A DNA stretch of 64,000 bases from Paraflavitalea sp966211765 (GTDB lineage: Bacteria > Bacteroidota > Bacteroidia > Chitinophagales > Chitinophagaceae): positions 86,765-150,764 of the forward strand of contig CBIHOV010000020.1 in NCBI GenBank assembly GCA_966211765.1. Reading direction: 5' to 3'. The notes beneath the pieces were generated by a model. The model was not told the DNA's origin and ran no database searches. It was given only the letters and a program-made list of their open reading frames with translations. Made by a program: the position numbers and the translations under genes. Of this stretch, positions 26,649-37,300 are shown in pieces (position 1 is the stretch's first letter; each line of letters begins with the position of its first letter).

Positions 26649-27587
26649 TCAGATGAGTTTATTAATTACTTCGCTGTATTTATCTGCATTATCGGGAAAC
26701 ACGGTAACTACATTACCGGCTTCCAGTTTTTCTGCTACTTTAATGGCGCCCACCAGGTTGGCAGCAGCAGAAGGGCTCAATAAGAGCTGCTCATGTTTCC
26801 ACGCAGCTTTGATCATTTCATAAGCTTCTTCTGTTCCTACTTCCAGGTTTTCATCAGCAATGGAAGTATCATAAATGGTAGGTACAACGGCTGTTTCCAT
26901 ATGCTTCCAACCTTCCATGCCGTGTAATGGATTGTCGGGTTGCAGGGAGGTGAGATGAATAGCACGGTTCAACTCTTTTAAACGCCTGCCTGTTCCCACA
27001 AATGTGCCACTGGTACCCAGCCCGGCCACAAAGTGGGTGATAGCCGGAAGATCATGCACTATCTCAAGTGCGGTGCCATGGTAATGGGCTTTCCAGTTAT
27101 TGTCATTTTTGTATTGATCGGCGTAAAAGTATTTATCGGGATGCGCCAGGGCCAGTTCCTTCGCGACAGCCTGTGCCCCATCTGTTCCTTCAAAACGGGA
27201 TGTAAAAATGATGCGGGCGCCCAGTGATTGTAAGATTTCCTTTCTTTCTTTGGAAGCATTTTCGGGCAGACAAAGTGTTACGGGCACATGGAGATTACTG
27301 CCTACAGCAGCATAGGCTATTCCGGTGTTGCCGCTGGTAGCATCCAGCAAGGTTTTATCCCTGGTCAATTGCCCTTTTTCAATAGCTGCCTTGAATATAT
27401 TGTAGCCTGCCCGGGCCTTTACACTGCCCGACAATTGTTTCCATTCCTGCTTCGCATAGATGGCCACCTGGGGTTTTGCAAATAGTTTAGTTATGCGGTA
27501 TAAGGGGGTATTCCCTATTTTAGGGCTGAGCAAATGGACGCTCTCCAGTAGTCTCTCATCAATATGTTCTGATGTTAGGAATGGCAT
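26649..27587 (-). CDS. cysM: Cysteine synthase, carrier-dependent type
   Basis: 312-residue PLP enzyme of the beta-replacement fold. The PLP lysine is in LSGSVKARAGYNIF (near residue 57), the substrate loop is TSGNTGIAYAAVGS, and the phosphate loop is GLGTSGTFVGTGRRL. Gene order with mec, cysO and moeZ matches the mycobacterial CysM system, where O-phosphoserine is the acceptor and CysO thiocarboxylate the sulfur donor. The acceptor used here is inferred. The gene begins 51 nt after a terminator preceded by a poly-Cys leader peptide. Confidence 0.9.
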   Translation of the reverse strand: MPFLTSEHIDERLLESVHLLSPKIGNTPLYRITKLFAKPQVAIYAKQEWKQLSGSVKARAGYNIFKAAIEKGQLTRDKTLLDATSGNTGIAYAAVGSNLHVPVTLCLPENASKERKEILQSLGARIIFTSRFEGTDGAQAVAKELALAHPDKYFYADQYKNDNNWKAHYHGTALEIVHDLPAITHFVAGLGTSGTFVGTGRRLKELNRAIHLTSLQPDNPLHGMEGWKHMETAVVPTIYDTSIADENLEVGTEEAYEMIKAAWKHEQLLLSPSAAANLVGAIKVAEKLEAGNVVTVFPDNADKYSEVINKLI

Positions 27588-27638
27588 CGGTTCAGTATTA
27601 TTGTTAGTTGTTCAATATGGATTGAACGGGTATAGAAA

Positions 27639-27668
27639 TAAAAAAAGCCCCACACGATGGTGGAGCTT
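27639..27668 (-). terminator. Attenuator terminator of the cysteine operon
   Basis: Plus-strand aagccccac (27645-27653) and gtggagctt (27660-27668) form a nine-bp stem (one G-U in the minus RNA) with a six-base loop. On the minus strand it is followed by a T-run, a complete intrinsic terminator. It sits between the poly-Cys leader stop (27699) and the cysM start (27587). Its 5' arm (UCCACC) can pair with GGUGGG in leader codons 22-24, a possible but short antiterminator. Confidence 0.88.
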
Positions 27669-27698
27669 ATAATATGTTGAATATTAAATATTCAGTAT

Positions 27699-27785
27699 TT
27701 ACCAATGGCTATCGCCCACCCCAATAACCCTGGCATGTTGACAACAACAGCAACAACAATTTTTGTATGGGTTATTCAATATCAT
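27699..27785 (-). CDS. Poly-cysteine leader peptide of the cysM operon
   Basis: A 28-codon ORF (ATG 27785, TAA 27699) beginning MILNNPYKN, then six consecutive Cys codons at positions 10-15 (27741-27758), then QHARVIGVGDSHW. A perfect -7 box TATATTTG lies about 27 bp upstream, and an intrinsic terminator follows 30 nt after the stop, directly before cysM. In this position a run of Cys codons would make the ribosome stall when charged tRNA-Cys is scarce, so the structure predicts cysteine-dependent attenuation of cysM-mec-cysO-moeZ. A longer reading frame running through it from upstream is not needed. Peptide and terminator are seen; the regulation is inferred. Confidence 0.87.
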   Translation of the reverse strand: MILNNPYKNCCCCCCQHARVIGVGDSHW

Positions 27786-27811
27786 TTTTTGGGAGGACAA
27801 TTTTACTCTTA

Positions 27812-27819
27812 CAAATATA
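27812..27819 (-). promoter_or_regulatory. -7 promoter box of the cysteine operon
   Basis: Minus-strand TATATTTG, a perfect TAnnTTTG. No good -33 TTTG is found at 19-21 bp (only TTTT at 15 bp). Transcription would start about 20 nt before the leader ATG. Confidence 0.55.
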
Positions 27820-27932
27820 AAGGGAATTATCCGGAAAATCCTACGGTTGGGGTAGACTAAATTTGTTAAAGTCCTTTTCAGGTTCGCAAGAATCGGGTGA
27901 GGCGGTTTGCAGGGGTTGCTTACATTTGGCGG

Positions 27933-28835
27933 ATGAAGACGTTGATGATCCCTATACCGGCCTTGTTCAGTTTTGAGGAATGCTTGTGGTTCCTGAACCG
28001 GAACTATGACGACTGTTTGCATCATATTGAACCGGGTCAACTGTCTAAAGCGATCTGTATCAATGGAGAAAACATCGCTTTCACGCTGCAGGCAGATGAG
28101 CAGCACCTGTTGGTGCAACTTACACATGGAGGACAGGATAAATTCACGGAAGAAGCACTGGTACAATATATTACGGAGTGGTTTGACCTGAAAAGGGATA
28201 TTACTCCTTTTTATACCCTGCTGCAGAAAAACAGAGTGCTGGGCTATATGGCGAAAGACTTCGCAGGCTTCCGGCTGATCAGCATCCACGATCTTTATGA
28301 GGCATTGTGCTGGAGCATTATTGGCCAGCAAATCAACCTCAACTTTGCCTATACGCTCAAACGCAGGTTGGTGGAGCAATATGGCCAAAGGCTCGAAGTG
28401 AATGGGCAGCCACTCTATATATTCCCCCGCCCCGAAGTTTTACAAGATGCCACGGTGGCTGATCTGCGGAAACAGCAATTCTCTGAACGAAAGGCCGAAT
28501 ACCTGCTGCTGATATCGAAAATGTTTGCTGAAGGCAGCATTAGCCAGCAAATGGTACAGGAATGCGCTACTTATGAAGCACAGGTGGCCCTGCTCACCGC
28601 CATCCGGGGAATTGGGGTATGGACAGCCAATTATGCACTGATGAAAACGCTGAAGCAATTGCAGGCTATCCCCTACGGCGATGTAGGACTGCTGAATGCA
28701 TTACTGAATCATGAGCTGATCAAAGACAAAAAAGATACAGCGGGCATTGATAAACTATTCAAACGCTTCAAAGGCTGGGAAAGTTACCTGGTGTTTTATT
28801 TGTGGAGGAGCCTGGCCCCGGTAAATAGTCAATAG
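27933..28835 (+). CDS. alkA: DNA-3-methyladenine glycosylase II
   Basis: 300-residue base-excision repair glycosylase of the HhH-GPD superfamily. Start ATG 27933 (MKTLMIPIPALFSFEECLWF) is preferred over an upstream in-frame codon. The N-terminal AlkA-specific domain is followed by EALCWSIIGQQINLNFA, the helix-hairpin-helix TAIRGIGVWTANYALM, and the catalytic Asp in IPYGDVGLLNAL. It removes alkylated bases. Monocistronic and divergent from the cysteine operon. Confidence 0.9.
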   Translation: MKTLMIPIPALFSFEECLWFLNRNYDDCLHHIEPGQLSKAICINGENIAFTLQADEQHLLVQLTHGGQDKFTEEALVQYITEWFDLKRDITPFYTLLQKNRVLGYMAKDFAGFRLISIHDLYEALCWSIIGQQINLNFAYTLKRRLVEQYGQRLEVNGQPLYIFPRPEVLQDATVADLRKQQFSERKAEYLLLISKMFAEGSISQQMVQECATYEAQVALLTAIRGIGVWTANYALMKTLKQLQAIPYGDVGLLNALLNHELIKDKKDTAGIDKLFKRFKGWESYLVFYLWRSLAPVNSQ

Positions 28836-28840
28836 ATAAA

Positions 28841-28870
28841 AAAAGAGGGATCAGTTACGATCCCTCTTTT
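28841..28870. terminator. Bidirectional terminator between alkA and the OmpA-family gene
   Basis: Perfect 12-bp inverted repeat aaaagagggatc/gatccctctttt with a six-base loop; the A and T runs at the stem ends serve both strands. It lies between the convergent stop codons. Confidence 0.85.
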
Positions 28871-28904
28871 AAGTACACATCTTTTATCCAACTATTTATG
28901 GAGC

Positions 28905-30224
28905 TTAATCTTTGTCGTGAACAACCAGTTCCACGCGGCGGTTGAGCCATGCATTGGCCGGTGTATTTTCGGCTACCGGATATTCTTTACCATAATAACT
29001 CACAATCATCCTGTCGGCCGGCACACCCCTGCTGTTCATGTAATCGAAGGCCATCTGCGCCCTGCGCATGGAGAGGTAATTGTTGTACTCGGTAGAACCC
29101 ACATTATCGGTATACCCCTTTATTTCCACCACTTTCTTAGGATCACGTTTTAACTGAGCGATCACTTTGTCGATCGTAGCAAATGCCCTGGAAGTAAGTG
29201 AATAATCCTTATAGTAGAAATAGGTAATGAATCTGAGTGCCGGTTTACCATTCACCGTATCCACCTGGAAGTCGATCAGGTCAAATGCCTGTCCTGTTTT
29301 TCCACCTGCCAGGGAATCGCCATAATCCGCTTTTCCATTTTCACGTCCAGCCCAGTCATTGGGATTACCATTGCCAGGGAGGCCGTTGGGATTTCCGTTG
29401 TTGGGGAAACCATTGGTGTTGCCATTTGGATTACCATTGGTGCCGTTGCTGTTACCAGCCCTGGCATTGAGCAGGGAGTCTACATTTACGTTGATGTAAA
29501 AGTTATTGACAATTGACTGACCGTTGGCTTTGGAAGTATCCGTCTTTTTAGCAAGGAGTTCTTCCTGGGCTTTCTTAGCTGAGTCGGCGGCCGCCGCAGC
29601 AGCTGCAGCTTTATCTTTATCTGCTTTTTTCTTCTTCTTGTTGTTGATGGGCAGGTACATGCCTACAGAGTACATGAGGGTATTGGCAATGTTCTTACTC
29701 ACTGAATAGCCATAAGCCGCCTGCCCTATGATCATGATCTTTTTGGCGTTGAACTTTAATCCAACCCCCATGGGCACGCTGGTATAAGAAGAGTCGTTGA
29801 TCAGGTTATTGATACCCGCTGAAATAAAGGGTTGAAGACGGTATCGGTGGCTTAATAAGTGGTAATAGAAAGTTGCATTGAGCAAATTATAGGTTTGGGC
29901 TTCCGTGGTGGCCACTAACTTTTCCTTGCTGGTAACGTGTCCGTAGCTAAGACCAATATCTACGCTGAAAGACAACCTGCCTGCAATATTCTTGTAGGCT
30001 GAAGCCGCGAAAGATGCATTGATCTTATCCATGATGGGCAGTTCATTGGCATTACTGAGGTAACCGTGTTGGTTTTTCTCCAGCATCCCAAACTCCTGTA
30101 CCTGGAATTTGGTGAGGGGGGAAATGAACCATCTGTTATCCCATTCTCTTTCAACCTCCTGTGCCAGGATGGCTTTTGCGGCCAGCACCAGGCACACCGC
30201 CATACAGACTAATACCTTTTTCAT
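28905..30224 (-). CDS. OmpA-family outer membrane protein
   Basis: 439-residue exported protein. Signal peptide MKKVLVCMAVCLVLAAKAILA, a putative beta-barrel (about residues 22-200), an Ala/Lys-rich spacer, a low-complexity Asn/Gly/Pro linker (about residues 262-300), and a C-terminal OmpA peptidoglycan-binding domain (VEIKGYTDNVGSTEYNNYLS, then RMIVSYYGKEYPVAEN and NRRVELVV). It should anchor the outer membrane to the wall. It follows the PorP/SprF and giant-adhesin genes in the same direction, 49 nt after the former. Confidence 0.88.
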   Translation of the reverse strand: MKKVLVCMAVCLVLAAKAILAQEVEREWDNRWFISPLTKFQVQEFGMLEKNQHGYLSNANELPIMDKINASFAASAYKNIAGRLSFSVDIGLSYGHVTSKEKLVATTEAQTYNLLNATFYYHLLSHRYRLQPFISAGINNLINDSSYTSVPMGVGLKFNAKKIMIIGQAAYGYSVSKNIANTLMYSVGMYLPINNKKKKKADKDKAAAAAAAADSAKKAQEELLAKKTDTSKANGQSIVNNFYINVNVDSLLNARAGNSNGTNGNPNGNTNGFPNNGNPNGLPGNGNPNDWAGRENGKADYGDSLAGGKTGQAFDLIDFQVDTVNGKPALRFITYFYYKDYSLTSRAFATIDKVIAQLKRDPKKVVEIKGYTDNVGSTEYNNYLSMRRAQMAFDYMNSRGVPADRMIVSYYGKEYPVAENTPANAWLNRRVELVVHDKD

Positions 30225-30273
30225 TGGTTATTGATTTTCAAGGGTTATGACATAGGTAGTGTTGGGTAAGGTT

Positions 30274-31245
30274 TTAAAAATCTAGTCTTACTGCTAACTC
30301 TAGTCCATTACGTTTTATTCCCGATGCACTGATTGCGGAGATATTGATATCATAAGAGATCCCCAAAATCAGTTTCATGTATCTCAATTCTATATTGGGT
30401 ACGAGGGCATCTTCATAACGATAGCCCAATCCCAGTCCAACGGCCGTACCGGGCATTTTCTTAATGGGCGTGGAATAGGTGCCATTAAAGAAATGTTTGT
30501 ACGCTTTTCCCTGCCAGTTCATAGAGGCATAGAAACCCACTTCATCATCATCCTGCCCTGTTACAAACCTGTATCCTCCCTGTACCCCCACTAACTGTGA
30601 AAGGCGGAACTCCTTGGTTTTGGCCTTATCGGTAAAGGGTTTGTTGACGTGCATAACGGATGCACCCAGGTACCACTTATTAAACGCTGAATTATTGAAA
30701 ACTGAGATACCGACGTTCATATTAAAATATCCATACGACCATCCGGCGGCCATCCGGTCGGCACTGGCCATCCCGTCCACGGGTCCGTACTTGTCGTACT
30801 GATCCGCAAAAAGGGAACCGCCGTGGATATTGAGGTTACTTTGGTAATAAACTCCCTGGAAGCCGATGGCGGCATAGGTCTCATTCTGCCCAATGGGCAC
30901 GGCATAGGAGATACCCAGCAGTCCCAGGGTATTGTTGAGGATGCCCTGGTTTGATTTATCCGATGCAGCTCCGGCGCTGGCACTGAAATAACCACCGCTA
31001 TTCCCTGCTTCTTTCTTAGCCTTGGACAGCAATGGCATATCCACCATAGCGCTGATGCTGTTGTAGGCGATGATACCGCCATACTGTACGTTGCGGTAGT
31101 TCAGTTTTATACTGCTCTGTTTATCGGTCTTCAGGGACTGGTTGTACCAGATCGCCATATCCTGCACGCGGGAGAAGTTGATCTCCTGCCCCTGGGCGAT
31201 CCCTGCCAATAAAATACCGCATAGTAGGAACCAAATCATTTTCAT
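30274..31245 (-). CDS. Type IX secretion PorP/SprF family membrane protein
   Basis: 323-residue outer-membrane beta-barrel of the PorP/SprF family, with signal peptide MIWFLLCGILLAGIAQGQ and the early family motif INFSRVQDMAIWYNQSL. The rest is barrel-like, with alternating aromatic strands and a terminal LAVRLDF. Such proteins are needed by T9SS to export partner proteins that carry a type B sorting domain; SprF is needed for SprB. Its upstream neighbour is just such a protein, 63 nt away. The pairing is inferred from position. Confidence 0.88.
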   Translation of the reverse strand: MKMIWFLLCGILLAGIAQGQEINFSRVQDMAIWYNQSLKTDKQSSIKLNYRNVQYGGIIAYNSISAMVDMPLLSKAKKEAGNSGGYFSASAGAASDKSNQGILNNTLGLLGISYAVPIGQNETYAAIGFQGVYYQSNLNIHGGSLFADQYDKYGPVDGMASADRMAAGWSYGYFNMNVGISVFNNSAFNKWYLGASVMHVNKPFTDKAKTKEFRLSQLVGVQGGYRFVTGQDDDEVGFYASMNWQGKAYKHFFNGTYSTPIKKMPGTAVGLGLGYRYEDALVPNIELRYMKLILGISYDINISAISASGIKRNGLELAVRLDF

Positions 31246-31308
31246 TTGGCCATGGTTTTAAATTGTATATCGGATAATATCTTCATTGAGCCTTTTGCTT
31301 GTTTAAAC

Positions 31309-34300
31309 TTACCTCACCAGTGATATCATACCTCTGCGGGTAATTTTCTTTTTGTCTTTGTCGAGTCCTTCGGCAATCCACATATATGTTTCCACTGGTT
31401 GTAATACTCCTTTAAATCGTCCATCCCATCCTACATTCGGATCCTTGGTGGTAAACACCAGGTTGCCCCAACGATTGTAGATGTTGAAATAATGGAAGGT
31501 GGTAATACCTACCACGATGGGCTTCACGATATCATTCTGACCATCATTGTTGGGGGTGAATATCTTCGGTACATAGATATCAATGGGCACGAAGCGCAAC
31601 TTGGCCGGACTACCATTGATGATCTGCTTATCACCCACTTTGGCGGTTACAGATACAGAACCTGCTGTTTTGCTGGCCAGGAGGATGGTAGCATCTCCAT
31701 TGGCATCTGTCAGTACAGGCTGTATAGTCAATACAGTAGCATCGCCGGATTCTATTTTGAAGAATACTTCTTTCAGGTTGAGCGGTGTACCGGTGGCATC
31801 CACTATATGGGCCTTCACGCTGTTGGTCTCTACCCCATCGGCGATGGCATCATTGGAAAGGACTATGAGTCTGGTATCACCAATGATCACATCAGGCTCG
31901 GTGGTGAAGGTTACCGTAGCAGGGCTATTGTTGATGATAGCAACACCATTGACCGTAGCGGTAATATCCACCGTACCTGCCACCGTACTGGTAAGGGTGA
32001 TGATGGCATCTCCATTGGCATCGGTGGTAATGGTTGTACTACCTACGAAGCTGCCAGAACCACTGGCGATCGCAAACTCAATGGTTGCGTTGGGAACAGG
32101 GTTGCCGTGGGCATCGACGATATGTGCTTTCACACTATTGGTAGCGGTACCATTGGCCAGGGCGTTGTTGGTAGCCACGATCAGTGCAGTGGCAGTATTG
32201 CCCGGATCAGGAGGTCCTGCAACAAAGGTTACGATGGCCGGACTGCCATTCACAATGGATACACCATTGACGGTAGCTGTGATATTCACTTTTCCGGCTA
32301 CTATGCTGTGGAGGGTGATGATGGCATCTCCATTGGCATCGGTAACTATCGGATTGGTCTCTACGATGGTAGCGGTACCAGACGCGATGGTAAATACAAT
32401 ACTTGCATTCGGTACAGGGTGACCGGCTGCATCTACTATATGGGCCTTCACACTGTTGAGCGCCGTTCCATTAGCCACTGCATTATCGGTTACTACGGAA
32501 AGGGCGGTAGCCGGGTTGTTCACCGCTGGCGTGCCAGCCACAAACTGAACGATAGCAGGACTGCCGTTAACAATCGTTGTACCATTAACAGTAGCGGTTA
32601 TGTCCACAGTTCCTATTACTGCACTGTGCAGGGTAATGATGGCATCACCATTGGCATCGGTTGTCACAGGGTTGGCTTCTACGATCGTAGCGGTACCTGT
32701 GGCGATGGTGAACAGCACGGTAGCTCCGGCAACGGGGTTACCATTGGCATCGACGATATGGGCTTTTACACTGGTAACTGCCGCATCATCGGCCACGGCA
32801 CTGGGGATCACTACGCTGAGGGCGGTAGCAGGATTGCCTACTGCCGGTACATCGGCTACAAAGATCACGGTGGCAGGGCTGCCATTGGTAATGTCCACAC
32901 CATTGACCTTGGCGGTTACAGCAACCGATCCGGCTACTGTACTCTTCAGGGCAACGATGGCATCGCCATTGGCATCGGTAGTGATGGTAAACGGTCCGTC
33001 GAACTGGGCTGTACCAGTTGCTATCGCAAATTCTATGGTTGCACCAGGAACAGGATTGCCCTGGGCATCTTCAATATGTGCTTTTACTTTATTGAGGGCA
33101 GTACCATCGGCTACTACACCGGTCACTACCACGCTGAGGGCGGTAGCCGGGTTTGTAACAGCAGGTACATCTACTGTAAAGATTACAGTAGCAGGACTTC
33201 CGTTGGTGATGGTCGTGCCGTTGACAGTAGCAGTAAGGGTAACTGTACCCACTACGGTGCTGTTCAGGGTAATCACCGCATCGCCATTGATATCGGTCGT
33301 CACGGGATTGGTTTCTATGATGTTCGCTGCACCACTGGCGATGGTAAATTGAACAGCAGCGCCCTTCACGGGGTTGCCATTGGCATCTACTACATGTGCT
33401 TTCACACTGGTAACTGCTGTACCATTGGCCGCAGCACTGGGGATCAGCACGCTGAGGGTGGTAGCAGGATTACCTACTGCCGGTACGTCGGCTACAAATG
33501 TTACAATAGCAGGGCTGCCATTGGTGATGGCAATACCGTTTACGGTAGCAGTAAGTGTGACGGTGCCTGCAGCGGTACTCTTCAGGTGCATGATGGCATC
33601 GCCATTGGCATCGGTAGTGATCGGATTGGCATCCGTCAATGTTGCTCCGCTGCTGGCAGTACCACCGGTGATGGTAAAATCAATGATCGCTCCCGGTACA
33701 GGATTGCCATTGGCATCTACTATATGTGCTTTTACGCTGTTGAGTGCTGTGTTGTTGGCTACCCTGTTGTCATCCACCACACTGAGTGTAGTAGCAGGAT
33801 TGCCCACCACCGGAATATCGGCCACAAAGATTACGGTAGCCGGACTGCCATTGGTAATGGGGATACCATTTACCGTGGCGGTGATGATGACGGTGCCTAC
33901 TACGGGACTCTTCAGGTGCATGATGGCATCGCCATTGGCATCTGTCGTTATCGGATTGGCATCAGCAAAGCTGGCTGTTGTAGCAGTACCACCGGTGATG
34001 GTGAATACAATGGAAGCTCCGGGAACGGGATTACCGCCGGCATCCACCACATGGGCTTTTACACTATTGAGAGCGGCATTATTGGCTACCCTGTTGTTAT
34101 CGACCACACTGAGTGCAGTAGCAGGATTACCGCCGGAAGGCACATCGGCCACAAATCTTACCGTAACGGGACTATTATTAGTAATGGGCGCACCATTTAT
34201 GGTGGCAGTGATGATCACGGTGCCGGTAACCGGGCTCTTCAGGTGCATGATGGCATTGCCACTGGCATCGGTGGTTATCGGATTAGCATCGGTAAATACG

Positions 34301-37300
34301 GCTGTTGTAGCCGTACCACCGGTAATGGTGAATACAATAGATGCGCCTGGAACAGGATTTCCATTGGCATCGACCACATGTGCTTTCACACTGTTGAGTG
34401 CGGTATTATTGGCCACCCTGTTGTCGTCTACCACGCTTAATGCGGTAGCAGGATTACCTGTGGCTGGTGCATCGGCTTTAAAGATAACGGTAGCAGGGCT
34501 TCCGTTAACGATCGCGGTACCGTTCACTGTAGCGGTAATATCTACAGGACCGGCTACTGTACTGGTCAAAGTAACGACGGCATCACCGTTTAGATCGGTG
34601 GTGACGGTTGCAGGACTGGCAAAAGTAGCTGTACCGCCAGCAATAGTGAATACCACGGTGGCATTGGGAACAGGGTTGCCACTGGCATCTACTATATGTG
34701 CTTTTACGCTGTTGGTAGCGGTATTGTTGGCCAGGGCATTGTTGGTAACAACACTTAAGGCAGTAGCAGGATTGCTTACAGCAGGAACATCGGCTACAAA
34801 TTTAACGGAAGCAGGACTTCCATTAACGATCGGTGTGCCATCTACTGTTGCGGTGATGGTAACTGTTCCAACAACCGGGCTCTTGAGGGTAACAACGGCA
34901 TCGCCATTGGCATCGGTGGTAACAGTAACCGGACTGGCAAAGGTAGCAGTACCGGTGGCGATGGTGAACACAACAGTTGCATTGGGAACAGGATTGCCAT
35001 TGGCATCTGCTATATGTGCTTTTACGCTATTGGTAGCTGTATTGTTGGCTATGGCATTGTCGGTAACAACGCTTAAGGTGGTAGCAGGATTGGTGACGGT
35101 TGCTACATCGGCTACAAAGATCACCGTAGCGGGGCTTCCATTAAGGATAGCTATACCATTCACAGTAGCTGTAATGTTTACGGAGCCAGCCACGGTGCTG
35201 CTCAGCGTAACGGTGGCGTCGCCATCAGGATCGGTGGTAATGAGGGGCGGACTGGTAAAGGTAGCTGTACCGCTGGCCCTTATGAACCGGATGAGGGCAT
35301 TGGGAACAGGGTTGCCCTGGGCATCTTCAACGTGTGCTTTTACACTGTTGACAGCGCTTCCATTGGCCACGGCATAATTGAGTACGACACTCAACCTGGT
35401 ACCAGGATTGGTTACTGAAGGTACATCTACCACAAAGACAACGGTGGCAGGGCTGCCATTAACGATTGCTGTACCATTTACGGTGGCGGTAATATCAACC
35501 GATCCAACGATGGTACTGTTCAGTGTTACCACGGCATCGCCGCTGGCATCGGTGGTAACGGTAGCTGAACCGGCGAAGTTTGCTGCGCCGCTTGCTATGG
35601 TGAATACGATGGTTGCACCTGAAACCGGGTTGCCACTGGCATCAACGATGTGCGCTTTCACGCTGTTAGTGGCAGTACCGTTTGCTATGGCATTGTTGGT
35701 AACTACACTTAAAGCAGTAGCCGGATTGGTTACAGCAGGTACATCTGCTACAAAGATCACGGTAGCCGGGCTGCCGTTGGTAATGGGGGTACCATTTACC
35801 GTGGCGGTGATGGTTACTGTTCCGATAACCGGACTCTTCAAATGTATAATGGCATCGCCATTGGCATCGGTCGTTATTGGGTTGGCATCCGTAAAGGTGG
35901 CCGTAGTAGCCGTACCGCCGGTGATGGTAAATACAATGGAAGCTCCTGCAACAGGATTTCCCAGGGCATCTACCACATGTGCTTTCACACTATTGAGCGC
36001 GGTATTGTTAGCTGCCCGGTTATTGTCGACTACGCTGAGTGCCGTAGCGGGATTGGTGACAGAAGGTACATCAGCCACAAAGATCACTGTTGCCGGACTG
36101 CCATTGGTAATGGCTGTACCATTTACCGTAGCGGTAATGGTTACTGTGCCGGCAAGCGGACTCTTGAGGTGCATAATGGCATCGCCGTTGACATCGGTCG
36201 TTACGGGGTTGGCATCAGCAAAAGTAGCTGTAGTGGCAGTACCGCCGGTGATGGTAAATACAATAGCAGCTCCTGCAACAGGATTGCCCAGGGCATCCAC
36301 CACATGCGCTTTTACGCTGTTAAGGGCGGCATTGTTGGCTACCCTGTTATCGTCTACCACACTTAGGGCAGTAGCAGGGTTGGTAGTAGAAGGTACATCG
36401 GCTACAAACGTGACGGTAGACGGATTTCCGATGATGATATCTATACCATTTACAGTGGCCTTGATCTTTACATTGCCAGCCACGGGGCTTTTTAATGTAA
36501 TGCTTGCCCTGCCATCTGCAGCAGTCGTTTTGGTGGTGCTGCTTGTAAAGGTAGCGGTACCACTAATGATGCTGAATTCGATCACTGCGTTCTCAACAGG
36601 ATTGCCCAGGGCATCCCGCACTTGCACTCTTACACCATTGACTGCAACGTTATTGGCCTTGGCATTATTGATAACAACAGAAAGAAAGGTATTTGGATTG
36701 GTGACAGAAGGAACATCAGCCACAAAGGTGACTGTAACCGGACTGCCATTGGTAATGGGGGTGCCATTTACCGTAGCGGTGATGGTTACTGTGCCAATAA
36801 CCGGGCTCTTCAGGTGCATGATGGCATCGCCACTGGCATCTGTCGTGATGGGGTTGGCATCAGCAAAGCTGGCTGTAGTGGCAGTACCGCCGGTGATGGT
36901 AAATACAATAGCAGCTCCTGCAACAGGATTGCCCAGGGCATCCACCACATGCGCTTTTACGCTGTTAAGGGCGGCATTGTTGGCTACCCTGTTATCGTCT
37001 ACCACACTTAGGGCAGTAGCGGGGTTGGTAGTAGAAGGTACATCGGCCACAAAGGTGACAGTAGACGGATTTCCGATGATGATATCTACACCATTTACAG
37101 TGGCCTTGATCTTTACATTGCCAGCCACGGGGCTTTTTAAGGTAATGCTTGCCCTGCCATCTGCAGCAGTCGTTTTGGTAGTGCTGCTTGTAAAGGTAGC
37201 GGTACCACTAATGATGCTGAATTCGATCACCGCGTTCTCAACAGGGTTGCCCAGGGCATCCCTGATCTGCACTCTTACCCCATTGACTGCAGAATTATTG

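Noticed and set aside
27786..28388. 229-codon minus-strand ORF ending in the poly-Cys leader
   Set aside because: Most of it is antisense to alkA. Only the last 28 codons, starting at the ATG after a perfect -7 box, make sense as a leader.
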